In this document: piece by piece, positions 26,911 to 34,752 of the stretch
Layout: every line of letters starts with the position of its first letter
How positions within the stretch are numbered: position 1 is the first letter of the stretch
Source of the DNA: Natronococcus roseus
GTDB lineage: Archaea; Halobacteriota; Halobacteria; Halobacteriales; Natrialbaceae
Direction: 5' to 3'
Length of the DNA: 64,000 nt
Assembly: GCF_043677095.1 (NCBI RefSeq)
Contig: NZ_JBHLJR010000006.1
Span: 1 to 64,000 of the forward strand
The notes under the pieces: model-generated
Database searches by the model: none
What the model saw: only the letters and a program-made list of their open reading frames with translations
What the model was told of the DNA's origin: nothing
Made by a program: the position numbers and the translations under genes

Positions 26911-27708
26911 ATGGAGGGCACGCTCGATCACGTCATGCTTCGCGTCGGCGACCTCGAGGAATCGCTCGACTGGTACCAGACCCACCTCGAGTACGAGGAG
27001 AAAGACCGCCACGAGGGCGACGGCTTCACCATCGTCTACCTCGGTCCCGAGGAGATGCACGAGGACGAGGCGATGCTCGAGCTCACTCACAACGAGGGCG
27101 AGGGCGACCTCGAGGTCGGCGACGCCTGGGGCCACATCGCCGTGCGAGTGCCGGAGGACGAACTCGAGGAACACTACGAGCAGCTGATGGACGAGGGCGT
27201 CGACGACTATCGGGACCCCGAGTCCTGTGGCGGCCGCTACGCCTTCGTGAAGGACCCCGACGGCCACGAGGTCGAGATCGTCCAGCGCGACCCCGACCAG
27301 GGCGCGACCTGGTCGCTCGACCACACCATGATCCGCGTCGAGGACGCCGACGACGCACTCGGCTTCTGGACCCGCAAGTTCGAGTACGAACACACCGGCC
27401 GCTGGGAGTCGGACTCGTTCGCGAACTACTTCATGAAACCCGAGGACGCCGGCGAGGAGGCGATGGCCGTCGAACTCACCTACAACTACGATGGCCGCAG
27501 CTACGACTTCGGCGACGCCTGGGGCCACCTCTGTGTCCGCATGGACGACCTCGAAGAGGACTGGGACCAGCTCATAACCCGCGAAGCGGCGGACTACCGC
27601 GACCCCGAGAGCAACGACAACATGTACGCCTTTACGAAAGACCAGGACGGCCACGAGATCGAGCTGCTCGAGCGCGATCCCGACGCCGACTCGCTGTTCC
27701 CGTTCTAG
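26911..27708 (+). CDS. VOC family protein, two glyoxalase-like domains
   Basis: 265 aa in two tandem VOC (beta-alpha-beta-beta-beta) domains. The first begins LDHVMLRVGDLEESLDWYQ and ends KDPDGHEVEIVQRD; the second begins LDHTMIRVEDADDALGFW and ends KDQDGHEIELLERD. The His and Glu ligands of the metal site are visible in both. It could be a glyoxalase I-like enzyme or an extradiol dioxygenase relative. I chose the ATG at 26911, with TATA-like CTTTTGAGAT 26 bp upstream. Its last 62 bp are duplicated downstream. Confidence 0.82.
   Translation: MEGTLDHVMLRVGDLEESLDWYQTHLEYEEKDRHEGDGFTIVYLGPEEMHEDEAMLELTHNEGEGDLEVGDAWGHIAVRVPEDELEEHYEQLMDEGVDDYRDPESCGGRYAFVKDPDGHEVEIVQRDPDQGATWSLDHTMIRVEDADDALGFWTRKFEYEHTGRWESDSFANYFMKPEDAGEEAMAVELTYNYDGRSYDFGDAWGHLCVRMDDLEEDWDQLITREAADYRDPESNDNMYAFTKDQDGHEIELLERDPDADSLFPF
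27646..27707 (+). repeat. 62-bp direct repeat, copy 1 (3' end of VOC gene)
   Basis: The sequence from GACGGCCACGAGATC to the TA of the stop codon is repeated perfectly at 27793-27854. This copy is the live end of the VOC gene, stopping with TAG. Confidence 0.9.
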
Positions 27709-27792
27709 GTCGTTTTTGGTCCAGATTTTCGACCGAGAGACGGTCGCTCACACCGGAAGCGACGGGAACGAGCGACGAAAAAGGTGGCAGTC

Positions 27793-27854
27793 GACGGCCA
27801 CGAGATCGAGCTGCTCGAGCGCGATCCCGACGCCGACTCGCTGTTCCCGTTCTA
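27793..27854 (+). repeat. 62-bp direct repeat, copy 2 (orphan gene tail)
   Basis: A perfect copy of the last 62 bp of the VOC gene, here with a TAA stop and no body. The preceding 84 bp (27709-27792) are not VOC-like. It looks like the scar of a tandem duplication with deletion, or of conversion. The 27709-27949 gap holds no other gene. Confidence 0.9.
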
Positions 27855-27949
27855 ACCAGTCGATCGACTTTTCGACGAGAGTTGTGTCTCGAACGCCCGC
27901 GCGCGACTGAAACGCGAACCGTTTACCCGGTGGCGTCCCGCCTTGCGGT

Positions 27950-28699
27950 ATGAGCCGCAGCGTCGGCGCGACCGAACTCCTCCGCGAGTTTCTCCCCGAG
28001 TGGACGACGCTGCTGTTCGTCGCGCTCTCCTACCCCGGGAAGCTGACGCTGCTCGTTCCCGTGCTCGGCGCGTTCTACCTTCAGGACGTCGGCCGAACGC
28101 TTCGGGCGGGAGTTCCCGACGGGCGACCGCTCTGTTCCGATCGAACCGCGTACGTCCTCGCGGTCACGCTCGGCGGGCTCGCGTTCGTCGTTCTGGTCAA
28201 GGGGGCATTCGCGCTCCCCCGAACCGACCCCAGTCTACACGCGGTGTCCTCGAGCGAGCACGGCTTTCCCAGCGGCCACGTCATGGCGGCGGTAAGTACC
28301 TGGGGTGCGCTCGCGCTGTGGACGACCCACAGCACCCGCGTCCGGCGGTTGCTCGCCGCCAGCGCGGTGGTTACCGTCGTCAGCTTCGCCCGCCTCGCAC
28401 TCGGGATCCACTACCTCGTCGACGTCCCCGCGTCGGTCGTCCTCGCCCTCGCATACCTCGGTGTGATTGCCTGGTTCGCCCGCGGCGACCCCTGGCGAGC
28501 GTTTCTCGCGGCGATCGGGACCGGCGTCCTCGCAGTTCTCGTCGACGCGGCCAGCACGCGGGCGCTGCTCTCCCTGGTCGGCACCGTCGGCGCCGTCGTC
28601 GGCTGGCGCACCCTCGAATCGCCCCCGATCCGTCGGCGGCTCCGGGCGCGCTTCGGCGAGGAGAGCGCAACGCCTATGCCGAGTCGCCCCCGCGAGTGA
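27950..28699 (+). CDS. PAP2 superfamily phosphatase, membrane-bound
   Basis: 249 aa with about six membrane helices. The phosphatase motifs are visible: a degenerate KGAFALPRT for motif 1, PSGHV for motif 2 and ARLALGIHYLVDV for motif 3, with both catalytic His residues. It likely dephosphorylates a lipid phosphate such as an isoprenyl pyrophosphate. A TATA-like CCGTTTACC lies 26 bp upstream. The next two genes follow closely in the same direction. Confidence 0.85.
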   Translation: MSRSVGATELLREFLPEWTTLLFVALSYPGKLTLLVPVLGAFYLQDVGRTLRAGVPDGRPLCSDRTAYVLAVTLGGLAFVVLVKGAFALPRTDPSLHAVSSSEHGFPSGHVMAAVSTWGALALWTTHSTRVRRLLAASAVVTVVSFARLALGIHYLVDVPASVVLALAYLGVIAWFARGDPWRAFLAAIGTGVLAVLVDAASTRALLSLVGTVGAVVGWRTLESPPIRRRLRARFGEESATPMPSRPRE

Positions 28700-28704
28700 A
28701 CCGA

Positions 28705-29307
28705 ATGTCGAGCCGAGAGCCGTTCGGGCAGGGCGTTCGCCTCGCCGCGATCGGGCTCGTCGTCGTGGCCCTCGCCGGGCTGATCGTCTGGGCCGGCGCC
28801 AGCCCCGCCGAGCCGATGGAGAGCGAACTCCCCGACGAGACCGAGGTACCTAACGATCGGACCGGCTACCTCGGCGAGGAGGTCGTCCTCGGCGGCGAGG
28901 TCGTCGAAACGGACCCGGTGGTCATCGCGACGCGCGCGAGTGGTTACGGCCAGTTCACGGTGCTTGAGGCCGATGCCGCCGTCCAGAACACCGACGACCC
29001 CCTCGAGGTCGGCGACCAGGTCACCGCCTCCGGGACGCTCGAGGACGAGGACACCCTCGCCGCGGAGCGGGCGACCGTTCAGGAGCCCGGCGACACGCGG
29101 TACATGATGCTGATCTCGTTGCTCGGCGGCCTGCTCGTCGTCGGCCGCGTACTTCGAGACTGGCGGTTCGACCTCGAGCGACTCGCGTTCGTTCCGCGCG
29201 AGCGTGCGCGGTCGCGTGGTGAATCCAGTGACTCGGCCGCCGAGGACAGCCGCGGGCGGACCGACGACGCCCTCGAGGCGCCCGCGGGAGGTGATCGCGG
29301 TGGCTGA
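28705..29307 (+). CDS. membrane-anchored OB-fold-like protein
   Basis: 200 aa. A membrane helix near the N-terminus (LAAIGLVVVALAGLIVWAGA) is followed by an external beta-rich domain (VVLGGEVVETDPVVIATRA ... VGDQVTASGTLEDEDTL), a second helix (MMLISLLGGLLVVGRVL) and a charged tail. The outer part looks like an OB-fold or NfeD-like barrel; this is inference. It starts 5 bp after the PAP2 stop. Confidence 0.65.
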   Translation: MSSREPFGQGVRLAAIGLVVVALAGLIVWAGASPAEPMESELPDETEVPNDRTGYLGEEVVLGGEVVETDPVVIATRASGYGQFTVLEADAAVQNTDDPLEVGDQVTASGTLEDEDTLAAERATVQEPGDTRYMMLISLLGGLLVVGRVLRDWRFDLERLAFVPRERARSRGESSDSAAEDSRGRTDDALEAPAGGDRGG

Positions 29308-29794
29308 CGTCCTCACCCACGTGCTGGCGGGCTACGTGCTGGGGATGGTGCTGGCCTTCCGCTACGACTGGATGGGGCCGGCCCACGTCACGATCGTCAT
29401 GGTCGGGGCGCTCGCGCCGGACTTCGTGAAAGCCGAGATCTTCCTCCCCGACGGCCTGATGCAGTACCTGCTGGGGATCCCCTTCTCCTGGGCGCCGCTG
29501 CACACCCTCGGGGGGACGATTCTGCTCGGCCTGCTGACGGCGCTGTTGCTCGCGCCCGAGTATCGCCGCCAGGCGTTCGCGCTCTTCTTGCTCGGCGCCG
29601 CCTCCCACCACGTACTGGACGTCGCGCTCATCACGCCGTCGGGCCAGGCCTACGCGGTCTTCTGGCCCCTGCTCGACTACCGTCCGCCCGCGGGCGGACT
29701 CTACCTGAGCAGCGACCGCTGGCCCGCGCTGGTCGCGGGACTCGCGTCCGTCGCGGTGTGGGCGCTGCATCGGTATCGGGGCGCTCGAGGGTAG
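29300..29794 (+). CDS. YdjM-like membrane-bound metal-dependent hydrolase
   Basis: 164 aa. It begins ADVLTHVLAGYVLG, has GALAPDFVKAE near residue 35 and SHHVLDVALITPSG near 107. These His/Asp motifs mark the YdjM (LexA-regulated hydrolase) family. About four membrane helices are present. I chose GTG at 29300, which overlaps the previous gene by 8 bp and has GGGAGG 8 nt upstream. Confidence 0.75.
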   Translation: MADVLTHVLAGYVLGMVLAFRYDWMGPAHVTIVMVGALAPDFVKAEIFLPDGLMQYLLGIPFSWAPLHTLGGTILLGLLTALLLAPEYRRQAFALFLLGAASHHVLDVALITPSGQAYAVFWPLLDYRPPAGGLYLSSDRWPALVAGLASVAVWALHRYRGARG

Positions 29795-30229
29795 GCGTCG
29801 GCGGTCGGCTCTTTTCGCGCGTGGTTCATTCTGTCGTTTTAGCGGTGGTTGTTCGGAGTTCTCGAGGTGGTGGCTCGAGGGTACTCTCTGTGATTGATAC
29901 CAGTATCTGATTAACTCTAACTCTCTCTTGGATTGCATCTACTATATACTCATAACTAAGAAATACGTACGCTAGAGGCGTAGAATCAGCTAATCAGTAG
30001 TTTACAGGATAGTGCTATAGAGAACTCGAAGAGCGCCAAAACAGCTCGAATTACAGCTAATGAGCCGAATTAGATATATTAGAAAATAGAGTAGTCGTTC
30101 AGAAAGCTTATTACACAGTTGCCAAAAGAGGCGATTACCCCTACCCGGGGCGAGTCGGCTGCGACACCGCTGATGGTTGACTCGCTCTCCGCTCGATCGC
30201 ACGCAAACCAACCAACAAGACAACAACAA
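29795..30229 (+). promoter_or_regulatory. S-layer gene promoter and leader region
   Basis: This 435-bp gap holds no gene. From about 29880 to 30120 it is far more AT-rich than the surroundings. TATA-like boxes stand at 30072-30081 (AGATATATTA) and 30107-30113, which would give a leader of about 95-127 nt, unusual among mostly leaderless genes. The leader contains a possible stem CGAGTC (30151-30156) with GACTCG (30179-30184), and ends in an unstructured CAA-rich stretch without a Shine-Dalgarno sequence. Confidence 0.55.
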
Positions 30230-32629
30230 ATGACAAGCGAAACTTCATTCCGCGAAAAGGGACGTGCAGCGTTCCTTGCCGCACTTATGGTCATGTCTGT
30301 GGTCGCTATGACCATGTCCTTTGCAGGGGCAGCAGCGGCCAGCAGTCACGATGACCCGGTAAAGTATGACCTCACTGAGGAGGATGTGACCCTCAGTGGA
30401 GAAGACATCTGGATCGGACAGGAAATCGAAGTCGACGGTGACTTCGAAGAGCCTGTCCAGCTGAAGGACGGTATCCAGGATGAGGACGGTGACGCGGAAA
30501 CCCTCGACACGCTCCGACCTGACGATGACGGTATCGTGACCGTGGAGACGGACGAGCTCGAGGACGACGAACCGTACCACCTGTACTACACTGGTGGTGA
30601 CCTTTCCGCCGAAGTCGATGACGATGCTGAGCTTGGTACCTTCTGGGCCAACGAGCACTCGATCGACGCTGACTTCGACGCTGACGTCGTGACCGAGGAC
30701 GGTACCCTCGAAGTCGACGACGACGACCGCGAAAACATTAGCGTCTACGTGAGCGGCGAGCACGAGAACGAAACGATTGACGAGGACGACCTCGCGGAGA
30801 TCTTCGACGAGGACGAGCAGAACGAAGATGAAGTTCTCATCGAGGACCTCGGCGAGCACGAGAACGACCTCGAGGCTGACTTCTCCGACCAGAGCACTGG
30901 CGACTACGAGTTCACGGTCGACGTCGTTGACACGACGGCTGAGGACTCCGCCGAGATCACGGTCGGCGAGGAGCCAGAGGCTGACGCGCAGTTCAACGAG
31001 TCCACCTACGAACAGAACGTCGGTGACGTCGCAGAGTTCGGCGTCGACCACGACGGCACTGAGGACGTCACGATCAACGTGACGGACGAAGAAGAGTACT
31101 ACACCGCTGAGATCGAGACGGCCGAGGACGTCAGCGATGCTGACAACCTGACGGTCGAGTTCGACTCCTACGAAGCGGGCCAGGAAGACGGTGACCCCGT
31201 CACCGTTACTGATGACGAAGGTGAGCCTGTTGATGTTGACGTGACGGAAGCACTCGACGAGGATGAGGACGCTACCCTCGACGCGGATGAGGACGAGCGC
31301 CTCCTCCCCGGTGACTACGAGCTGGAAGTCTTCCCCGGAACTGAGGACGAGACCGACGCTGCGGTCCTCGTTCTCGACGACCGATCGACCGGCGACATGA
31401 ACACCTGGACCGCGCCTGGTGACGAGTTCGATGCGGATGAGGTCGAACTCGAGGACATCGAGGACTCGACCGAGAGCGACTCGGTCGCTGAGGAAGACCT
31501 CCTCGTTGTCGGCGTCGAAGCGTCCGGTATCTACAGCTACGGTATCGATGACGGTCAGTGGACTGGCGAAGAGGACCTCGAACTCAAGTTCGAGGATACC
31601 GACGAGCCGCGCTACGGCAGCGCTGACACGATCGAACTCGAGGAAGGCGATGACGTCATCGTCGATGAAGACGAGAACCGCTTCTTCGTCGTCGTTGATG
31701 TCGAGGACGAAGCGGACCTCGAGGCTGACGAGACCTGGGACGTCACGTTCACCGTCGGCGACGACAACGACTACGTCGACGACGAGGAAACCGCTGAAGC
31801 GCAGTTCGATGTCGAGGAATCCTTCGTCGAATTCGTCGGTGACGAGGACGACGAGGGTCAGCTCGAGATCGAGAACAGCAACGAGTCCGAGATCACGGCC
31901 GAGACGAACCTCGCGCCGGGCACGGACGGTGACATCCGACTCCGCGCGAGCTCGGAGATCTACACGTCCGACGCTGAGGTCGACGACGATGGCGTCCTCG
32001 CGACGACCTTCGACCTGAGCAGCCACGATGAGGACGACGAGATCCGTACCCTCAGCGCATCGGTCGGCGACGCTGAGACTGACGACGACGACGTCGACGC
32101 CGTCTTCGTCTCCGCCGCTGACGACGACGAGGAGAAGAAGGACGGCTTCAAGATTGACGCCGACGCCCCATCCGAGGTCAACGTTGACGACAACGCCAGC
32201 CTCGACGTGGACGTTGTGAACAACAACGACGAGGCCGGCAACGCGACGCTCGAGGCCACCGTCGGTGACGAGGAGTACACCGAGGAGCTCGAGCTCGACG
32301 CCGGTGACTCCGTGAGCGAGTCCTTCGACTTCGACACCAGCGAAGAAGCTGAGATCGACTGGTCCGTTGAGACCGGCGACGACAGCGACTCCGGTACGCT
32401 GACTGTCGGCGACAAGGAGAAGGAGAACGGTGAGAACGGCGAGAACGGTGCCAACGGCGAGAACGGCGCCAACGGTGAGAACGGCGAGAACGGTGCCAAC
32501 GGTGACGACGCTAACGGTGCTGACGACAGCTCCGCTGACGACGACGAGACCGTGCCCGGCTTCGGTGTCGCCGTCGCCATCGTCGCACTGCTCGGCGCCG
32601 CGATGCTCGCGCTCCGCCGTCAGAACTAA
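30230..32629 (+). CDS. major surface (S-layer) glycoprotein, PGF-CTERM
   Basis: 799 aa, extremely acidic. An N-terminal Sec signal (residues 10-37, with FLAALMVMSVVAMTMSFAG) is followed by beta-sandwich repeats of the haloarchaeal BGTF/S-layer type. N-glycosylation sequons include ENIS, ENET, FNES, INVT, DNLT, SNES, DNAS and GNAT. An Asn-Gly-Glu/Ala repeat spacer follows, and then PGFGVAVAIVALLGAAMLAL with a basic end, the PGF-CTERM signal processed by archaeosortase ArtA with lipid attachment. It should form the cell-surface lattice. Codon choice differs from neighbours (more GGT, GCT), in line with high expression. Confidence 0.9.
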   Translation: MTSETSFREKGRAAFLAALMVMSVVAMTMSFAGAAAASSHDDPVKYDLTEEDVTLSGEDIWIGQEIEVDGDFEEPVQLKDGIQDEDGDAETLDTLRPDDDGIVTVETDELEDDEPYHLYYTGGDLSAEVDDDAELGTFWANEHSIDADFDADVVTEDGTLEVDDDDRENISVYVSGEHENETIDEDDLAEIFDEDEQNEDEVLIEDLGEHENDLEADFSDQSTGDYEFTVDVVDTTAEDSAEITVGEEPEADAQFNESTYEQNVGDVAEFGVDHDGTEDVTINVTDEEEYYTAEIETAEDVSDADNLTVEFDSYEAGQEDGDPVTVTDDEGEPVDVDVTEALDEDEDATLDADEDERLLPGDYELEVFPGTEDETDAAVLVLDDRSTGDMNTWTAPGDEFDADEVELEDIEDSTESDSVAEEDLLVVGVEASGIYSYGIDDGQWTGEEDLELKFEDTDEPRYGSADTIELEEGDDVIVDEDENRFFVVVDVEDEADLEADETWDVTFTVGDDNDYVDDEETAEAQFDVEESFVEFVGDEDDEGQLEIENSNESEITAETNLAPGTDGDIRLRASSEIYTSDAEVDDDGVLATTFDLSSHDEDDEIRTLSASVGDAETDDDDVDAVFVSAADDDEEKKDGFKIDADAPSEVNVDDNASLDVDVVNNNDEAGNATLEATVGDEEYTEELELDAGDSVSESFDFDTSEEAEIDWSVETGDDSDSGTLTVGDKEKENGENGENGANGENGANGENGENGANGDDANGADDSSADDDETVPGFGVAVAIVALLGAAMLALRRQN
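32423..32503 (+). repeat. 9-bp minisatellite coding Asn-Gly spacer
   Basis: Nine in-frame 9-bp units encode ENG or ANG tripeptides just before the membrane anchor of the surface glycoprotein. Such a repeat can change length by slippage, altering the spacer between lattice and membrane. Confidence 0.85.
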
Positions 32630-32641
32630 CGCCGACTAACT

Positions 32642-32688
32642 ACCGGACTCCGTCCGGTCCTTGCGATTCGCGGCACTCCGCCTTTTTT
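32642..32688 (+). terminator. terminator after S-layer gene
   Basis: A perfect stem ACCGGA-CTCCG-TCCGGT (32642-32658) is followed at 32683-32688 by a T6 run. It lies 13 bp after the stop codon of a gene expected to be very highly transcribed. Confidence 0.55.
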
Positions 32689-33164
32689 GAACCGTCACGT
32701 CCCGAAGTGGCGACGCTTCGCAGTAGTTTCCGATTTTGATCCCGAGGCACAGGAGAGTCGTGGTTCAAACCTGGTGGACGAAGAGTGCAGACGTAATGGC
32801 TCGACTACTCCTGGGGCTGACAATAGAGTACTATGGCCGACAATACCGCTCTGCTACTTTTGGACACGCGGATTGCCACGCCCTCCCCAGCCGATTCTCT
32901 CAGTCACTCCGTTCCCTCGTTCATCCCTCACACGATGTTAACGATCAGTTCTCGCTATCGCTCGACCTGATCGCCAGCGCGCGCCACCGCAGTGTGGCCC
33001 GGGTAGTCTCGGAGAAGAGAACTGTTCCTTATCTATGCAATTGGTTACCGAACGAAGACCGAGTGGCGAACGCGACGCAGTTCGGACTCGCTCTCGCTGA
33101 GACGAACGGGCGTTTCCTCGAGCCGACCAGTACCCTCAAGCCGTCGTCGAACCCACGTCCGGTA
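32689..33164. other. 476-bp stretch without supported gene
   Basis: Frames across this stretch have poor, non-acidic composition and no motif that I know. It includes a CTCCCCAGCCGATTCTCTC segment, followed by CACTCCGTTCCCTCGTTCATC, that reminds me of noncoding fragments near haloarchaeal insertion sequences. That is only a resemblance. It could be a decayed mobile-element remnant. Confidence 0.3.
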
Positions 33165-33362
33165 ATGAACGAAACGGGCGAGGCGATGACCGATCGGGAA
33201 CGAACCGTGAAGGCCCTCGCCGTCGGGCTCGCCTGCGGGGTCGTCATCGCCGTCGGGTTCGTCGCCGTCTTCGACGACCTCCTGTTGGGCGCGTCGTCGG
33301 GGCTCACGTTCGGCGTCGTGATCGCGGCGCTGCTGGCCGATCGCTGGGAAAGCGAGAACTGA
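33165..33362 (+). CDS. small two-helix membrane protein
   Basis: 65 aa. A polar N-terminus is followed by two hydrophobic helices (ALAVGLACGVVIAVGFVAVF and ASSGLTFGVVIAALLA). An alternative start is the ATG at 33186, giving 58 aa. Function unknown. It converges with the thioredoxin reductase gene, 2 bp apart. Confidence 0.6.
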   Translation: MNETGEAMTDRERTVKALAVGLACGVVIAVGFVAVFDDLLLGASSGLTFGVVIAALLADRWESEN

Positions 33363-33364
33363 GT

Positions 33365-34684
33365 TCAGTCGTCGGCCGCGGCGGCCTCGGTCTCGGCGCT
33401 CGACTCGGCGCGCTCGAGGTCCTCGAGGTACTCGTCGGCGTCCAGTGCCGCCTTCGAACCCATCCCCGCGGCGGTGACGGCCTGCTGGTAGTGGTAGTCG
33501 ACGACGTCGCCGGCGCCGAAGATGCCGGGGACGTCGGTCTCGGTCTGGCCGCCGCCGTCGCCGCCCTGCGTGCGGAGGTAGCCCTCGTCGTCCATCGTGA
33601 CGCCGGTGTCCTCGAGATACGCCGTGTTCGGCGTGTGGCCGATGGCGAAAAAGACGGCGCCGACGTCGAACTCGAACTCGTTGGTCTCGGGGTCGTCGAG
33701 GCGGTCGGTCGGGTGACCCTGCTCGTTCTCGACGAGGGTGACGTGGTCGACGCCCTCCGCCTGGGAGCCGTGGATCTCCGTGACCTCGGTGTTTTTCATG
33801 ATCTCGATCTCGCCGTCCTCGACCTTCTCGTGGACGCGGTCGATCCAGTACTGCTCGGCGCGGAACTCCTCGCGTCGGTGGGCGATGTAGACGGTGTCGG
33901 CGAACTTTGTGAGGAACGTCGCCTCCTCCATGGCCGCGTCGCCCCCGCCGATGACGAGCATGTCCTCGTCGCGGAAGAACGCGCCGTCGCAGGTCGCACA
34001 CGTCGAGAGCCCGTAGCCCATCAGCTCGTCCTCGCCGGGGATGCCCAGCGTGCGGGCGCTGGCGCCCGAGGCGGCGATAATCGCGTCAGCGGTGTAGACG
34101 TCGCCGTTCGTGAGTTCGACGCGGAACGGCCGCTGGTCGGCGTCGACCGATTCGATGATGCCGTTTTTGAGCTCGGCGCCGAACTGCTTGGCCTGCTCTT
34201 TCATGTTGTTGACCAGGTCGGGACCGCTGATCCCCTCGGGGAAGCCGGGATAGTTGGCGACGTCGGTGGTGAGGGTGAGCTGGCCCCCCGGCTCGTCGCC
34301 CTCGATGACCAGCGGCTGGTTGTCGCCCCGACCGGCGTAGATCGCAGCCGTGAGGCCGGCGATCCCGGTGCCGGCGATGATCAGCTTGCGGTGTTCGGTC
34401 TCCGAGCCACCATCGGTGACGAGCCCGAGCTTCTCGTCGAGTTCGCCGGTTTCCTCGAGTGCGGCCGTCTCGTCCCAGCCACCGATCAGTTCGTCGTCGA
34501 TGAAGACCTCGGGAGCGGTCTTGCGGCCCTCGGCGCGCTCGACCATCTCCTCGAATAGCTCGTCGTCGCCGGTGACGTTGTACGTCTCGTACTCGATACC
34601 CTTGCTATCGAAGAGGTCCTTCGCCTTGTCGCAGTAGGGACACTGCGTCTTGGTGTAGATCTCGACGCGTGGCTGCTCGCTCAT
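33365..34684 (-). CDS. glutaredoxin-thioredoxin reductase fusion
   Basis: 439 aa. Residues 1-90 are a glutaredoxin with CPYC (15-18). Residues 98-420 are a low-molecular-weight thioredoxin reductase with the FAD motif GTGIAG (105-110), the redox pair CATC (229-232), a second nucleotide motif GGGDAAMEEA and FGAGDV near the end. It should pass electrons from NAD(P)H to a disulfide. The built-in glutaredoxin suggests direct transfer to a small-thiol or glutaredoxin pathway. The C-terminus is Ala/Glu-rich. Confidence 0.9.
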   Translation of the reverse strand: MSEQPRVEIYTKTQCPYCDKAKDLFDSKGIEYETYNVTGDDELFEEMVERAEGRKTAPEVFIDDELIGGWDETAALEETGELDEKLGLVTDGGSETEHRKLIIAGTGIAGLTAAIYAGRGDNQPLVIEGDEPGGQLTLTTDVANYPGFPEGISGPDLVNNMKEQAKQFGAELKNGIIESVDADQRPFRVELTNGDVYTADAIIAASGASARTLGIPGEDELMGYGLSTCATCDGAFFRDEDMLVIGGGDAAMEEATFLTKFADTVYIAHRREEFRAEQYWIDRVHEKVEDGEIEIMKNTEVTEIHGSQAEGVDHVTLVENEQGHPTDRLDDPETNEFEFDVGAVFFAIGHTPNTAYLEDTGVTMDDEGYLRTQGGDGGGQTETDVPGIFGAGDVVDYHYQQAVTAAGMGSKAALDADEYLEDLERAESSAETEAAAADD

Positions 34685-34752
34685 ACACCGTTGTTAGGAA
34701 ACTGGACCTAAACCCCTTGCGTTCCCAGCGCCGTTCGCGGTGTACAACCGGT

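Noticed and set aside
25204..27654. An 816-codon open frame on the minus strand.
   Set aside because: It is antisense to the NhaC and VOC genes. High-GC halophile coding DNA leaves the reverse frame open; it has Val/Asp/Arg-biased composition and no motif.
30245..32026. A 593-codon open frame opposite the S-layer gene.
   Set aside because: It mirrors Asp/Glu-rich codons (Val/Leu-rich shadow) and has no domain.
32423..32503. Short regular repeats that might be CRISPR.
   Set aside because: The 9-bp units are contiguous, in frame and encode the Asn-Gly spacer; there are no spacers or cas genes.
32736..33164. Upstream extension of the 33165 gene, or a separate gene in the S-layer downstream gap.
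   Set aside because: Composition is Arg/Ser/His-rich, not acidic, with no family motif; the coding signal begins only at 33165.
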